The position numbers and the translations under genes were made by a program. From SVQP01 sp045587385 (GTDB taxonomy: Bacteria; Bacillota; Clostridia; Oscillospirales; CAG-272), in the NCBI GenBank assembly GCA_045587385.1, contig JAZNCE010000085.1:1-18056 (forward strand): a stretch of DNA of 18,056 bases, in the 5' to 3' direction. Under the pieces are notes generated by a model. The model ran no database searches and was not told the origin of the DNA. It saw nothing but the letters and a program-made list of their open reading frames with translations. Positions within the stretch are counted from its first letter, which is position 1. The number at the start of each line of letters is the position of its first letter. Of this stretch, positions 7,842 through 14,598 are shown one piece after another.

Positions 7842-8990
7842 TTACCACTCCGCAACGCTGCCGTCCGCGTGTCTCCACACGGGGTTTTTCCAACTGTGCG
7901 GTGTTTTGTTTTCTTCCACGATGAGATCTTTATTGATCTCTACGCCAAGGCCTGCGCCCTTTGGCATATCTACAAAGCCGTCCTTAAACGTGAATACCTC
8001 TTTGTTGACTACGTAATCAAGCACGGACTTACCTACGTTGTAGTGAATACCCATGCTTTGCTCTTGAATAAATGCGTTGTAGCTGACGGCATCTACCTGC
8101 AAGCAGCTCGACAGTGCGATCGGACCTAACGGACAGTGCGGTGCAAGCGCAACGTCATACGCTTCCGCCATAGCCGCTATTTTTTGCACCTCGGTAATTC
8201 CGCCTGCGTGCGACAGATCGGGTTGAATAATATCCACGCCGCCTGCCGTTAGAAGCCGCTTGAAATCATACTTTGAAAACAGTCTCTCACCCGTTGCGAT
8301 GGGAATATTGCAGGCGCGGGCAATTTCCTTGAACTCTTCCATATTCTCACACAGAACGGGTTCCTCAATGAACATGGGATCGAACGCTTCCAGCTTCTTT
8401 GCAAGGACCTTTGCCATAGGCTTATGTACTCTACCGTGAAAATCAATGGCGATCCCAAAATACTTGCCGCACGCTTCTCTTATGGAAGCGACTCTTTCCA
8501 ACACAGCGTCCACTTTGTCGTAAGTATCCACAAACTGCAATTCTTCGGTTGCGTTCATTTTGATTGCGGAAAAGCCTTCGTTCATTTTCTCTTTGGCAGC
8601 GCGCGCAACGTCACTCGGTCTGTCGCCGCCAACCCAACAATATACCTTTATCTTATCCCTGCACGAGCCGCCTAACAATTCGTGCACGGGAACGCCCAAG
8701 CGCTTGCCCTTTATGTCCCAAAGGGCTTGGTCTATTCCCGATATCGCACTCATCAAAATAGGACCGCCGCGATAAAAGGCGCAACGGTAAAGCATATTCC
8801 AAATATCCTGAATCTTGCTCGGGTCTTTCCCGATAAGATATTCTTCCATTTCCTTAACGCACGCAGCTACCGTCGAAGCCTTTCCTTCTATAACGGCTTC
8901 TCCCCAACCAACAAGGCCGTCGTCTGTAACGACCTCGACCATGCACCATCTGGGGCGTACAAGATACGTATTTATTTTCTTTATTTTCAT
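7842..8990 (-). CDS. dgoD: D-galactonate dehydratase
   Basis: The product has 382 residues, the same length as E. coli DgoD, and aligns by eye with it from end to end without gaps. Shared blocks include YRGGPILMSAI, GIDQALWDIKGK, WVGGDRP, DFHGRV, FIEEPVL, QPDLSHAGGITE, LAPHCPLGPIALS and the last residues SVAEW. Enolase-superfamily metal ligands fall at Asp183, Glu209 and Glu235, with His185 and His285 as the acid/base residues, all at the E. coli positions. It converts D-galactonate to 2-keto-3-deoxy-D-galactonate by Mg2+-dependent beta-elimination. The kinase and aldolase downstream complete the De Ley-Doudoroff route. A purine-rich GGGAGAG lies just before the ATG. The assignment to DgoD rather than another dehydratase of the superfamily is strong. 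Confidence 0.95.
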   Translation of the reverse strand: MKIKKINTYLVRPRWCMVEVVTDDGLVGWGEAVIEGKASTVAACVKEMEEYLIGKDPSKIQDIWNMLYRCAFYRGGPILMSAISGIDQALWDIKGKRLGVPVHELLGGSCRDKIKVYCWVGGDRPSDVARAAKEKMNEGFSAIKMNATEELQFVDTYDKVDAVLERVASIREACGKYFGIAIDFHGRVHKPMAKVLAKKLEAFDPMFIEEPVLCENMEEFKEIARACNIPIATGERLFSKYDFKRLLTAGGVDIIQPDLSHAGGITEVQKIAAMAEAYDVALAPHCPLGPIALSSCLQVDAVSYNAFIQEQSMGIHYNVGKSVLDYVVNKEVFTFKDGFVDMPKGAGLGVEINKDLIVEENKTPHSWKNPVWRHADGSVAEW

Positions 8991-9061
8991 AGCTCTCTCC
9001 CTTTTGAAATCAATGTGCTACCGTTTTTATCCGTAAGAAATCGAATTCTTTTTCTTTCATT

Positions 9062-10483
9062 TTACAGTTTTTCTCTTTGTAAGAAAAGCTCTTCCAATTC
9101 GAGATAGCGGTGATAAACAGTATCGACATCTTCTTTTTTTGCCTTGGGAACGGTTTCATCGTTTCGTTCAACGATCTCCGAAACAGCACTGCTGATATCC
9201 TTATACACGCCGTAACCGTATCCCGCATAGATCGCCGTTCCGAGGCATCCTGTTTCCTTGTTTTTCAAGGTTACGACCTTTTTACCTGTAATATCCGCTT
9301 TGATCTGACGCCAAAGTCTGCTCTTTGCACCGCCGCCGATAGAGATCACCTCGGTGACGGGAATTTGCAGGTATTCAAGATAACGGCGCAATAAGCACGC
9401 AACCGATTCCATGATCGCGCGAGAAAAATGTGCGCGCGTGTGACGCAAATCGATGCCATACGCTCCGCCCTTTAGCTCGGGGTCGTTTACGGGCATTACA
9501 CTGCCACGCATATTGGGAGACAGGGTAAGCCCTTCTGCACCAAGCGGTATCTGTGCCGCTTCTTCGTCGATTCTTTTGAAGTCGGCGTCAAAATAGAAGT
9601 TCTTTTTATACCACTCCATCACCATGCCGGCTGTCGGCGCCCACATGAGAAGGCAGTATTTTCCCTTTTCTACGTAATACGCAGACACCTTGATCCCATC
9701 GAAATACGGGGGGAGCTCCTTAGCAAGCGCGCATACGGCAAGCGCCGTTCCCGTCATTTCACTAACGGTCCCCTCTGCAATAATTCCCGAACCGACAAAG
9801 CCGGAAATTTGGTCGAGCGCACCCGTACAGACGACAGCATTTTTGTATTCGCCTACCCTCTCGCCGCTTTCGTGGAGCGTAGGCAAGCAGCTTTGGTCTA
9901 TGCCGATAAAATCAAGCATTTCTTGCCAATATTGCCCTGTGCAAACGTCTAAATACAAGGTCGAAGCGTAGAGCGAACGCTCGCAATCGAATTTGCCCGT
10001 AATGCGGTAAAGCAGGTAATCCTCTAACAACAGCACCTTCCCCAGCTTTTCAAAAAGGTCAGGATGCTCATTCTTTAGCCACAGCACCTTTGGTGCCGGA
10101 TACCCGGCAGGCACCTCGGTTTGCCCCGTAGCCTCGTAGATCCTTTTTAAGCCAAATTGCTTCTCGATGGCTCTCGCTTCCTTTTCCGCGCGATTGTCGA
10201 GCCATACGATTGCGTTCATCAGCGGTTTGCCTTGTTTATCCAAGAAGATAAGAGTCTCCCCCTGCGTATCGATCGCAAAGGCGTCAATGCGGGCTTTCTT
10301 TGAAAGCTCTGCGTAAGCCTCTTCGAAGAGCTCAAAATATTTTTCTGCGGGAAATTCTACTCTTTCCCCGTTTGTGATCAGGGTATAGGATTTTGTAACA
10401 GAAGCAAGCTCGTTCCCTTTTTCATCGAATACGCACCCTTTTAAAGAGGTCGTTCCGATATCAATCCCCATTAAGTTCTTCAT
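9062..10483 (-). CDS. FGGY-family carbohydrate kinase (xylulokinase-like)
   Basis: The product has 473 residues. The N-terminal ATP motif GIDIGTTSLKG (residues 6-16) and WLDNRAE are present. The catalytic-Asp segment TGALDQISGFVGSG puts the likely base at Asp224. The second-domain phosphate motif SEMTGTALAV and a late SIGGGAKSRLWRQIKADITG block also fit. Best overall fit is the xylulokinase branch of FGGY kinases. That family covers xylulose, fuculose, erythrulose and other polyol or ketose substrates, so the true substrate is open. The chosen ATG is preceded by AAGGGAG at a six to seven base distance. Earlier in-frame starts place the site too close or lack one. It lies between yjbQ and dgoD in the operon. 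It is not needed for a galactonate route, which suggests a second substrate or branch. Confidence 0.85.
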   Translation of the reverse strand: MKNLMGIDIGTTSLKGCVFDEKGNELASVTKSYTLITNGERVEFPAEKYFELFEEAYAELSKKARIDAFAIDTQGETLIFLDKQGKPLMNAIVWLDNRAEKEARAIEKQFGLKRIYEATGQTEVPAGYPAPKVLWLKNEHPDLFEKLGKVLLLEDYLLYRITGKFDCERSLYASTLYLDVCTGQYWQEMLDFIGIDQSCLPTLHESGERVGEYKNAVVCTGALDQISGFVGSGIIAEGTVSEMTGTALAVCALAKELPPYFDGIKVSAYYVEKGKYCLLMWAPTAGMVMEWYKKNFYFDADFKRIDEEAAQIPLGAEGLTLSPNMRGSVMPVNDPELKGGAYGIDLRHTRAHFSRAIMESVACLLRRYLEYLQIPVTEVISIGGGAKSRLWRQIKADITGKKVVTLKNKETGCLGTAIYAGYGYGVYKDISSAVSEIVERNDETVPKAKKEDVDTVYHRYLELEELFLQREKL

Positions 10484-10555
10484 ATTCATCTCCCTTTCAG
10501 CAAAGACGCCGCTGTCAAACGGCAAGGTTTTATGCGTAGCGATAGCAATTTAAGC

Positions 10556-11176
10556 TTATCTCTTCAGCTGAAGGTCGTAATGTACGTCGTATTCTTTTTC
10601 CTCGTCAAGGAACTTGTGCTTCGTATCGATCACCTTACCGTCGTTCCACTTACGGTCACCGACGTCCTCTGCCGTACCCATAACCGTAATGTTCACCTGA
10701 CGGCGACGAGCGAGCACGTGGTCCCAGTCGATGAAATAGATATGTGCAAACTTACCGCCATCCACGACGCCGTCCTTGATCGTCATCGTTTCGCTGCGGC
10801 CGAAGAATACCGAACGAAGATGTCCGTCCGTGTTCATCGAGGAGAAATCGCCGGGCTCGTTTACGTAACGGCCGTATTTTGCATGGATCGGACCGGGATG
10901 ACGGTAATCGCCCTCGTTCGTGTAGTCGGGAATCATCTTACGCATAATGTCGAGCAGGTCGTGCTGCAAATATTCAAGGTCGAACGAATCGATATCGTGG
11001 GAGCATTCCTGCACCATGACCGAGCAGGTCGTGTGATGGGAAACGATCGCAACCGTACCGTTCTTAATACCCGAAGCTGCGACGATCTCGTTTACTTCCT
11101 TAGAAATGTCGTGGAAAGTGGGGATCCAACCTCTCGACTGCAATTCCAATTCCTTTTGAAAAACTTTAAATTCCAT
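10556..11176 (-). CDS. yjbQ: YjbQ/UPF0047 family protein, extended form
   Basis: The product has 206 residues against about 135-140 for typical YjbQ. The conserved core is present: SHHTTCSVMVQE (residues 46-57), DIDSFDLEYL, then NTDGHLRSVFFG (115-126) and VDGGKFAHIYFIDWD, with the histidines expected to line the active site. The extra length comes from an insertion around residues 85-112 (TNEGDYRHPGPIHAKYG and following) and a charged C-terminal tail from about 169. E. coli YjbQ has a weak thiamin-phosphate-synthase side activity, and the main function of the family is not established. Placement between a TIM-like gene and a sugar kinase suggests a role in this catabolic pathway. The ATG is used as start, with GGAGGACAAAAAA before it. 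Confidence 0.85.
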   Translation of the reverse strand: MEFKVFQKELELQSRGWIPTFHDISKEVNEIVAASGIKNGTVAIVSHHTTCSVMVQECSHDIDSFDLEYLQHDLLDIMRKMIPDYTNEGDYRHPGPIHAKYGRYVNEPGDFSSMNTDGHLRSVFFGRSETMTIKDGVVDGGKFAHIYFIDWDHVLARRRQVNITVMGTAEDVGDRKWNDGKVIDTKHKFLDEEKEYDVHYDLQLKR

Positions 11177-11236
11177 TTTTTTGTCCTCCGATAATAATTT
11201 TTTATTTTTTTGATTTATTTTTTGATTTTTATTTTT

Positions 11237-11935
11237 TTATTTTTGGCGTTCGTCCCAAGCGCGACGAACGGCAGCGATCATCTCATCCACCATGGCGGCT
11301 CTGTCTTTCGCCTTTGCAACGCCCGACGACGAGCCCGTCGCGTCTGCGCCCGCAATGATCGTATTGTATACGTCCTCGCCGTTTGAGATCCCCGCCGCGG
11401 TAAGCACCAGTATCTCAGGGTTTACGTCCGCGACCGACTTGACTGCCGCCTCGACGTATTCTTTGCCTACGCTTACTCCCGTGCCGATCAGCTCGGACGG
11501 CTCTGCCACGATGATGTCGGGGGAAAGCGTTGCAATCCTGCTCGCTTCCGCCAAGGAATCCGCGCAAACGATCGTCGTAAGTCCCACCTCGTTAGCTCTT
11601 GCAATGGTCGCTTCCAACGTTTCGAAGGGAAGGGGCTTTTCCACGTGATTGAGCATGACACCGTCCGCACCTGCCGCCACGAGGGATTCGGGCAAAATAT
11701 CCGCAAGTCCTCTACCAACGGGAATGGGATCCATATGCGGTGCGAATACGTGAATGTTTTTCGTTGCCTCTCTGACCCGACGGATATCCACGACGGGTGT
11801 CGTGAAAATGATATCCACGCCGTATTTTTCCGAAGCCGCATCCGCCGCTTTGGCAAGCTCTAAAATGTCGTCTCCGTAGAGATATGACTTCGGACCAATT
11901 TCAAAAAAAGGCACTTTTACTTTTCTTGCGTTCAT
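11237..11935 (-). CDS. Triosephosphate-isomerase-like protein with altered active site
   Basis: The product has 232 residues, nearer archaeal-type TIMs (about 225) than bacterial ones (about 250). The catalytic base is recognisable as Glu145 in VAEPSELIGTG, the electrophile as His97 in MLNHVEKPL, and the lysine as Lys16 in FEIGPKSYLYG. The Asn two residues before that Lys in the N-x-K motif is a Gly here. The AQH seen in archaeal TIMs reads APH (65-67). The enzyme may therefore act on a related triose or tetrose phosphate; L-erythrulose-phosphate isomerases are known TIM relatives. The ATG is preferred over a TTG two codons earlier because AAAGG is nine bases from it. This is the first gene of the operon, about 28 bases after the predicted transcription start. 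Confidence 0.8.
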   Translation of the reverse strand: MNARKVKVPFFEIGPKSYLYGDDILELAKAADAASEKYGVDIIFTTPVVDIRRVREATKNIHVFAPHMDPIPVGRGLADILPESLVAAGADGVMLNHVEKPLPFETLEATIARANEVGLTTIVCADSLAEASRIATLSPDIIVAEPSELIGTGVSVGKEYVEAAVKSVADVNPEILVLTAAGISNGEDVYNTIIAGADATGSSSGVAKAKDRAAMVDEMIAAVRRAWDERQK

Positions 11936-11969
11936 ATCCAATTACCTTTCTTATGTTTTTGACGGTAAT

Positions 11970-11998
11970 AGTATACATTATTTTTTCTATTTAGTCAA
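11970..11998 (-). promoter_or_regulatory. Promoter of the minus-strand catabolic operon
   Basis: Read on the minus strand, TTGACT (-35, 11993-11998) and TATACT (-10, 11970-11975) are separated by exactly 17 bases. Each differs from the sigma-A consensus by one base. Transcription should begin near 11963, giving a leader of about 28 bases before the TIM-like gene. Confidence 0.85.
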
Positions 11999-12033
11999 GA
12001 ATTTTACGGATTTTTTTTCGAAAAAGAAATTTA

Positions 12034-12052
12034 TTTTTTCCACTTGAAAAAA
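12034..12052. promoter_or_regulatory. Candidate operator between the divergent promoters
   Basis: TTTTTTC-CACTT-GAAAAAA is a perfect 7-bp-arm inverted repeat placed between the two -35 elements (11998 and 12076). A second, smaller palindrome TTTTTCGAAAAA lies at 12014-12025, about one and a half to two helical turns away. The DeoR-type regulator encoded 700 bases downstream is the obvious candidate ligand. The strong A/T bias of the region means chance symmetry is possible. Confidence 0.4.
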
Positions 12053-12075
12053 TTATTTTCTTTTTGCAAAATTAC

Positions 12076-12104
12076 TTGCCAAAAAAAAATTTGTATGCTA
12101 TAAT
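12076..12104 (+). promoter_or_regulatory. Promoter of the SIS-DeoR-transaldolase operon
   Basis: TTGCCA (-35, 12076-12081) and a perfect TATAAT (-10, 12099-12104) are 17 bases apart. TGC directly before the -10 gives an extended -10 element. Transcription should begin near 12111, leaving a leader of about 26 bases with GAGGAG seven bases before the first ATG. Confidence 0.88.
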
Positions 12105-12136
12105 ATGAGTCGAATATCATTCCGAGGAGAAAAACG

Positions 12137-12733
12137 ATGTTAAGCGAAAACACATTAAACGCCGCACGGAAAGCATTCGACATTGAGGCTGCGTGCATTA
12201 CCGAGATGAAAAATCATTTCAACGAAGAAGCGTTCTCCAAGGCCGTTACCCTTTTATGCAATGCCGAGCGCATCGGCGCGGCGGGCTGCGGTCATTCGGG
12301 CATAGCCTGTCAGCACTTTGCGCACCTTATGTGCTGTATCGAGCGTCCCGCAAGATTTATTTCTCCCGCCGAAGCTATACACGGCGGCAGCGGCTTTCTA
12401 CAGAAAGGTGACGTGATGGTGCTTGCATCGCGCGGGGGTGCGACGAAGGAGCTGTTCCCTATTCTGGATATTTGCAAAGCAAAGGGCGTTTCGGTGATCA
12501 CGGTCACCGAAAATCTTGAATCTCCTCTTGCAAGATCCGCAGACGTTGTATTAAAACAATATGTGAACCGTGAAACAGATAAGTATAACGTGCAGGGTAC
12601 CACAAGCACTACCGCGCTCTGCATGATCTTCCATGCGTTACAAACGGCAATTATCGAGGAAACCGATTATCAAAAAGAACAATTCGCCCTTATTCACCCG
12701 GGCGGTGCAGTCGGCGAAAGACTGAATAAATGA
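12137..12733 (+). CDS. SIS-domain sugar-phosphate isomerase (KpsF/GutQ-like, no CBS domains)
   Basis: The product has 198 residues and is a single SIS domain. It has AAGCGHSGIACQ (residues 48-59), PAEAIHGG (77-84), VLASRGGATKEL (95-106) and a C-terminal HPGGAVGERL (from 187). The last motif resembles the domain end of arabinose-5-phosphate isomerases KdsD/KpsF/GutQ. Those proteins are about 320 residues and carry two CBS domains, both absent here. The usual SNSGET phosphate-binding turn reads SRGGAT, so substrate preference may differ. SIS enzymes interconvert aldose and ketose phosphates. As the first gene of an operon with a DeoR regulator and a transaldolase, it probably handles a pentose or hexose phosphate from the same pathway as the divergent operon. 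Confidence 0.85.
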   Translation: MLSENTLNAARKAFDIEAACITEMKNHFNEEAFSKAVTLLCNAERIGAAGCGHSGIACQHFAHLMCCIERPARFISPAEAIHGGSGFLQKGDVMVLASRGGATKELFPILDICKAKGVSVITVTENLESPLARSADVVLKQYVNRETDKYNVQGTTSTTALCMIFHALQTAIIEETDYQKEQFALIHPGGAVGERLNK

Positions 12734-12746
12734 GGTAGGTTAACGC

Positions 12747-13460
12747 ATGACAGAGAAAAAAGCCCGGTCGAAAATGGACTTACGGCGAAATAAAATTCTA
12801 AATATCCTGCACGAAAAACGGAAGGTTTACATCGCGGAATTAAGTCAATCGCTGGGCGCGTCATTGGTGACGATCCGTAGCGATCTTAACGCTTTGGAGC
12901 GCGAAGGAAAGCTCGTAAGAATGACAGGCGGCGCCGTTTTGCCGAGTGGGAAAAACGATCCCCCCCGTCATTCGATCGAAAACTACGAGCAGAAGCTTGA
13001 AATTGCGGAAGCCGCCGTACAAGAGATACAGGACGGCGATACCTTGTTTATCAATTCCGGCACGACGACTCTTCTCGTTGCAAACGCGTTGAAGGCTAAG
13101 AAGAATCTAAGCGTCGTGACGAATTCCCTATCGGTGGCAAGCGCGCTCGACAGCTCCTTCCGCGTCATTCTGCTTGGGGGACTCATCAACGCACAGCATA
13201 ATTTTACGTATGGCGCGGATACGCAGGAATATATCAACCGTTACGGTGCGGATTTTGCGATCCTTTCCGTAGACGGTGTGAGCCATGACGGTGAAATTTC
13301 GACCTGTCACGCGGAAGAAGCGATCATCGACAAGCTCATGATCGCGAGAGCAAAAAATGTGCTTATCGTTGCAGATAAAACAAAGATCGGGCGCACAGGC
13401 TTTTCCTACGTGTGCCATTGTGACGATAAAATAAAAATTCTGACAAACAAAAAATCTTAA
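12747..13460 (+). CDS. DeoR/GlpR-family transcriptional regulator
   Basis: The product has 237 residues. The N-terminal winged helix-turn-helix (about 12-66: RRNKILNIL, VYIAELSQSLGASLVTIRSDL in parts, GKLVRMTGGAV) is typical of DeoR. The C-terminal sugar-phosphate-sensing domain shows FINSGTTT (101-108), VVTNSL, ILLGG (141-145), a CHAEEAIIDKLMI segment and ADKTKIGRTGF near the end. Family members usually repress sugar catabolic operons and are released by a phosphorylated intermediate. Here it likely controls both divergent operons through the intergenic region at 11942-12136. It sits 13 bases after the SIS gene, with GAGGTAGG upstream of its ATG. Confidence 0.93.
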   Translation: MTEKKARSKMDLRRNKILNILHEKRKVYIAELSQSLGASLVTIRSDLNALEREGKLVRMTGGAVLPSGKNDPPRHSIENYEQKLEIAEAAVQEIQDGDTLFINSGTTTLLVANALKAKKNLSVVTNSLSVASALDSSFRVILLGGLINAQHNFTYGADTQEYINRYGADFAILSVDGVSHDGEISTCHAEEAIIDKLMIARAKNVLIVADKTKIGRTGFSYVCHCDDKIKILTNKKS

Positions 13461-13478
13461 TATTTTCGGAGGTATTTT

Positions 13479-14162
13479 ATGAAGCTTCTCATTGACGACG
13501 CAAACGTCGCAAAAATCAAACACATTTACCAGTATTACGCCATCGACGGCGTAACCACCAACCCCTCTATCCTTGCCAAGAGCGGCAAGGAGCCCTATTC
13601 GGTGCTCAAAGAGATCCGCGACCTTATCGGCAAGGACGCTGAATTGCACGCTCAGGTTATTTCGCGCACAGCGGAAGGCATGATCGAAGAAGCACATAAA
13701 ATGGTGGAGATCTTAGGCAAGAACACCTATATCAAGATCCCGACGATTCCCGAGGGCTTGAAAGCCATGAAGGCTTTGTCCCGTGAAGGCATTAAAATCA
13801 CCGCAACCGCGATCTACACCCCGATGCAAGCGTATCTTGCGGCAAAAGCAGGCGCAGACTACGCCGCCCCCTACGTCAACCGCATCGACAACCTCGGCGC
13901 GGACGGTATCGCAAGCACGAAGATGATTCAGGATATTTTTGACAACAACGGCTTCAAAACGCAGATCCTGGCAGCAAGCTTCAAAAACTCGAACCAGGTA
14001 CAGGAGCTTTGCACATACGGCGTGGGTGCAGCCACCGTTGCTCCCGACGTCATTGAGGGGCTTATCAAAAACGCTTGCGTGACGAGTGCTGTAGAGGCTT
14101 TCATCGAGGATTTCGAAGGTCTTTGCGGCGCAGGAAAAACGATGCTCAATTGCAACGAGTAA
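13479..14162 (+). CDS. Small transaldolase / fructose-6-phosphate-aldolase-type enzyme
   Basis: The product has 227 residues, close to the roughly 215-220 of TalC/FSA. Active-site landmarks match: Asp6 in LLIDDAN, TTNPSI at 26-31, Gln59 in HAQVIS, the Schiff-base Lys86 in YIKIP, Tyr132 and Arg135 in PYVNRID, and ILAASFKN later. The family either transfers a dihydroxyacetone unit (transaldolase) or cleaves ketose phosphates directly (fructose-6-phosphate aldolase). Sequence alone does not separate these. Relatives cleave 6-deoxy-6-sulfofructose, so unusual substrates are possible. GGAGG is six bases before the ATG and the gene lies 18 bases after the regulator. With an isomerase and a kinase in the divergent operon, it may be the cleavage step of a second catabolic branch. 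Confidence 0.9.
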   Translation: MKLLIDDANVAKIKHIYQYYAIDGVTTNPSILAKSGKEPYSVLKEIRDLIGKDAELHAQVISRTAEGMIEEAHKMVEILGKNTYIKIPTIPEGLKAMKALSREGIKITATAIYTPMQAYLAAKAGADYAAPYVNRIDNLGADGIASTKMIQDIFDNNGFKTQILAASFKNSNQVQELCTYGVGAATVAPDVIEGLIKNACVTSAVEAFIEDFEGLCGAGKTMLNCNE

Positions 14163-14209
14163 GAAAAATCAGCCACGGCGCGAATGCCATTTTGACATTG
14201 AAAAATATC

Positions 14210-14232
14210 GAGGAAATGCACTGCATTTCCTC
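14210..14232 (+). terminator. Hairpin after the transaldolase operon
   Basis: GAGGAAATGCA and TGCATTTCCTC are perfectly complementary across a single base (effective loop of about 5-7 bases), followed by CGGATTTTGG. The T tract is weak, so the second hairpin at 14253-14293 may complete termination. Confidence 0.5.
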
Positions 14233-14252
14233 CGGATTTTGGCTTGGTATCA

Positions 14253-14293
14253 AAAACAGAAAGCGCACCCTTTTTGGATGCGCTTTCTGTTTT
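14253..14293. terminator. Bidirectional terminator shared by the transaldolase operon and the tRNA operon
   Basis: AAAACAGAAAGCGCA pairs with TGCGCTTTCTGTTTT in a 15-bp stem around an 11-base loop. T runs follow on both strands, so it can stop the plus-strand operon and the minus-strand tRNA transcript. The stem starts immediately at the encoded CCA end of tRNA-Tyr. Confidence 0.88.
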
Positions 14294-14377
14294 GGTGGGG
14301 GAAGGTGGATTTGAACCACCGAAGCAAGTTGCAGCAGATTTACAGTCTGTCCCCTTTGGCCACTCGGGAATTCCCCC
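14293..14377 (-). tRNA. tRNA-Tyr (anticodon GUA)
   Basis: The 85-base minus-strand sequence folds as a class II tRNA. Its acceptor stem is GGGGGAA/TTCCCCC with discriminator A and an encoded CCA. The anticodon loop CTGTAAA carries GTA. The long variable arm (GCTGCAACTTGCTTC) and a perfect GGTGG/CCACC T stem with TTCAAAT loop are present. The outermost anticodon-stem pair appears to be A-C. The long variable arm plus GUA anticodon makes the identity firm. Confidence 0.96.
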
Positions 14378-14383
14378 GGAATA

Positions 14384-14459
14384 TGGAGCTGGTGGACGGA
14401 CTCGAACCCCCGACCTGCTGATTACAAATCAGCTGCACTACCAACTGTGCTACACCAGC
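14384..14459 (-). tRNA. tRNA-Thr (anticodon UGU)
   Basis: The 76-base minus-strand sequence gives a full cloverleaf: GCTGGTG/CACCAGC acceptor stem, GCAC/GTGC D stem, GCTGA/TCAGC anticodon stem with loop TTTGTAA (anticodon TGT), discriminator T and encoded CCA. The T stem reads GGGGG against CCGTC, with one G-G mismatch and one G-U pair. It lies six bases upstream of tRNA-Tyr in the same transcript. Confidence 0.95.
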
Positions 14460-14472
14460 GAATAACACAACT

Positions 14473-14501
14473 ATTTTAGCAGATTTTCTTCGCTTTGTCA
14501 A
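14473..14501 (-). promoter_or_regulatory. Promoter of the tRNA-Thr/tRNA-Tyr operon
   Basis: On the minus strand a perfect TTGACA (14496-14501) and TAAAAT (14473-14478) are 17 bases apart, with TGC before the -10. Transcription would start about seven bases before tRNA-Thr. Confidence 0.85.
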
Positions 14502-14542
14502 GGGATATTAAAAAGAAAGATTAGATTTTTCAAGGAAAAACG

Positions 14543-14569
14543 AAAAAGACCGCAAGATAACGGTTTTTT
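14543..14569 (-). terminator. Terminator of the first small peptide gene
   Basis: On the minus strand AAAAAACCG pairs with CGGTCTTTTT (one bulge) around an 8-base loop, ending in a T run. It lies about 30 bases after the peptide stop codon. Confidence 0.65.
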
Positions 14570-14598
14570 CGTTAGACGTTCATTTTGTCGAATTCACT

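Noticed and set aside
10484..10555. GCCG-N8-CGGC hairpin between yjbQ and the FGGY kinase gene as a terminator
   Set aside because: The stem is only four base pairs and lacks a proper T run; at most it is a weak processing or stability element inside the operon.
2104..14162. Assignment of the island as a sulfoquinovose (sulfoglycolysis) cluster
   Set aside because: A transaldolase and a FucI/AraA-like isomerase are suggestive, but no sulfoquinovosidase, sulfolactaldehyde dehydrogenase or reductase, or sulfonate exporter is present, and DgoD points to a galactonate-type acid.
14075..14465. Plus-strand frames across the tRNA genes
   Set aside because: They overlap two clear tRNA genes and the strong terminator at 14253-14293, so they are chance frames.
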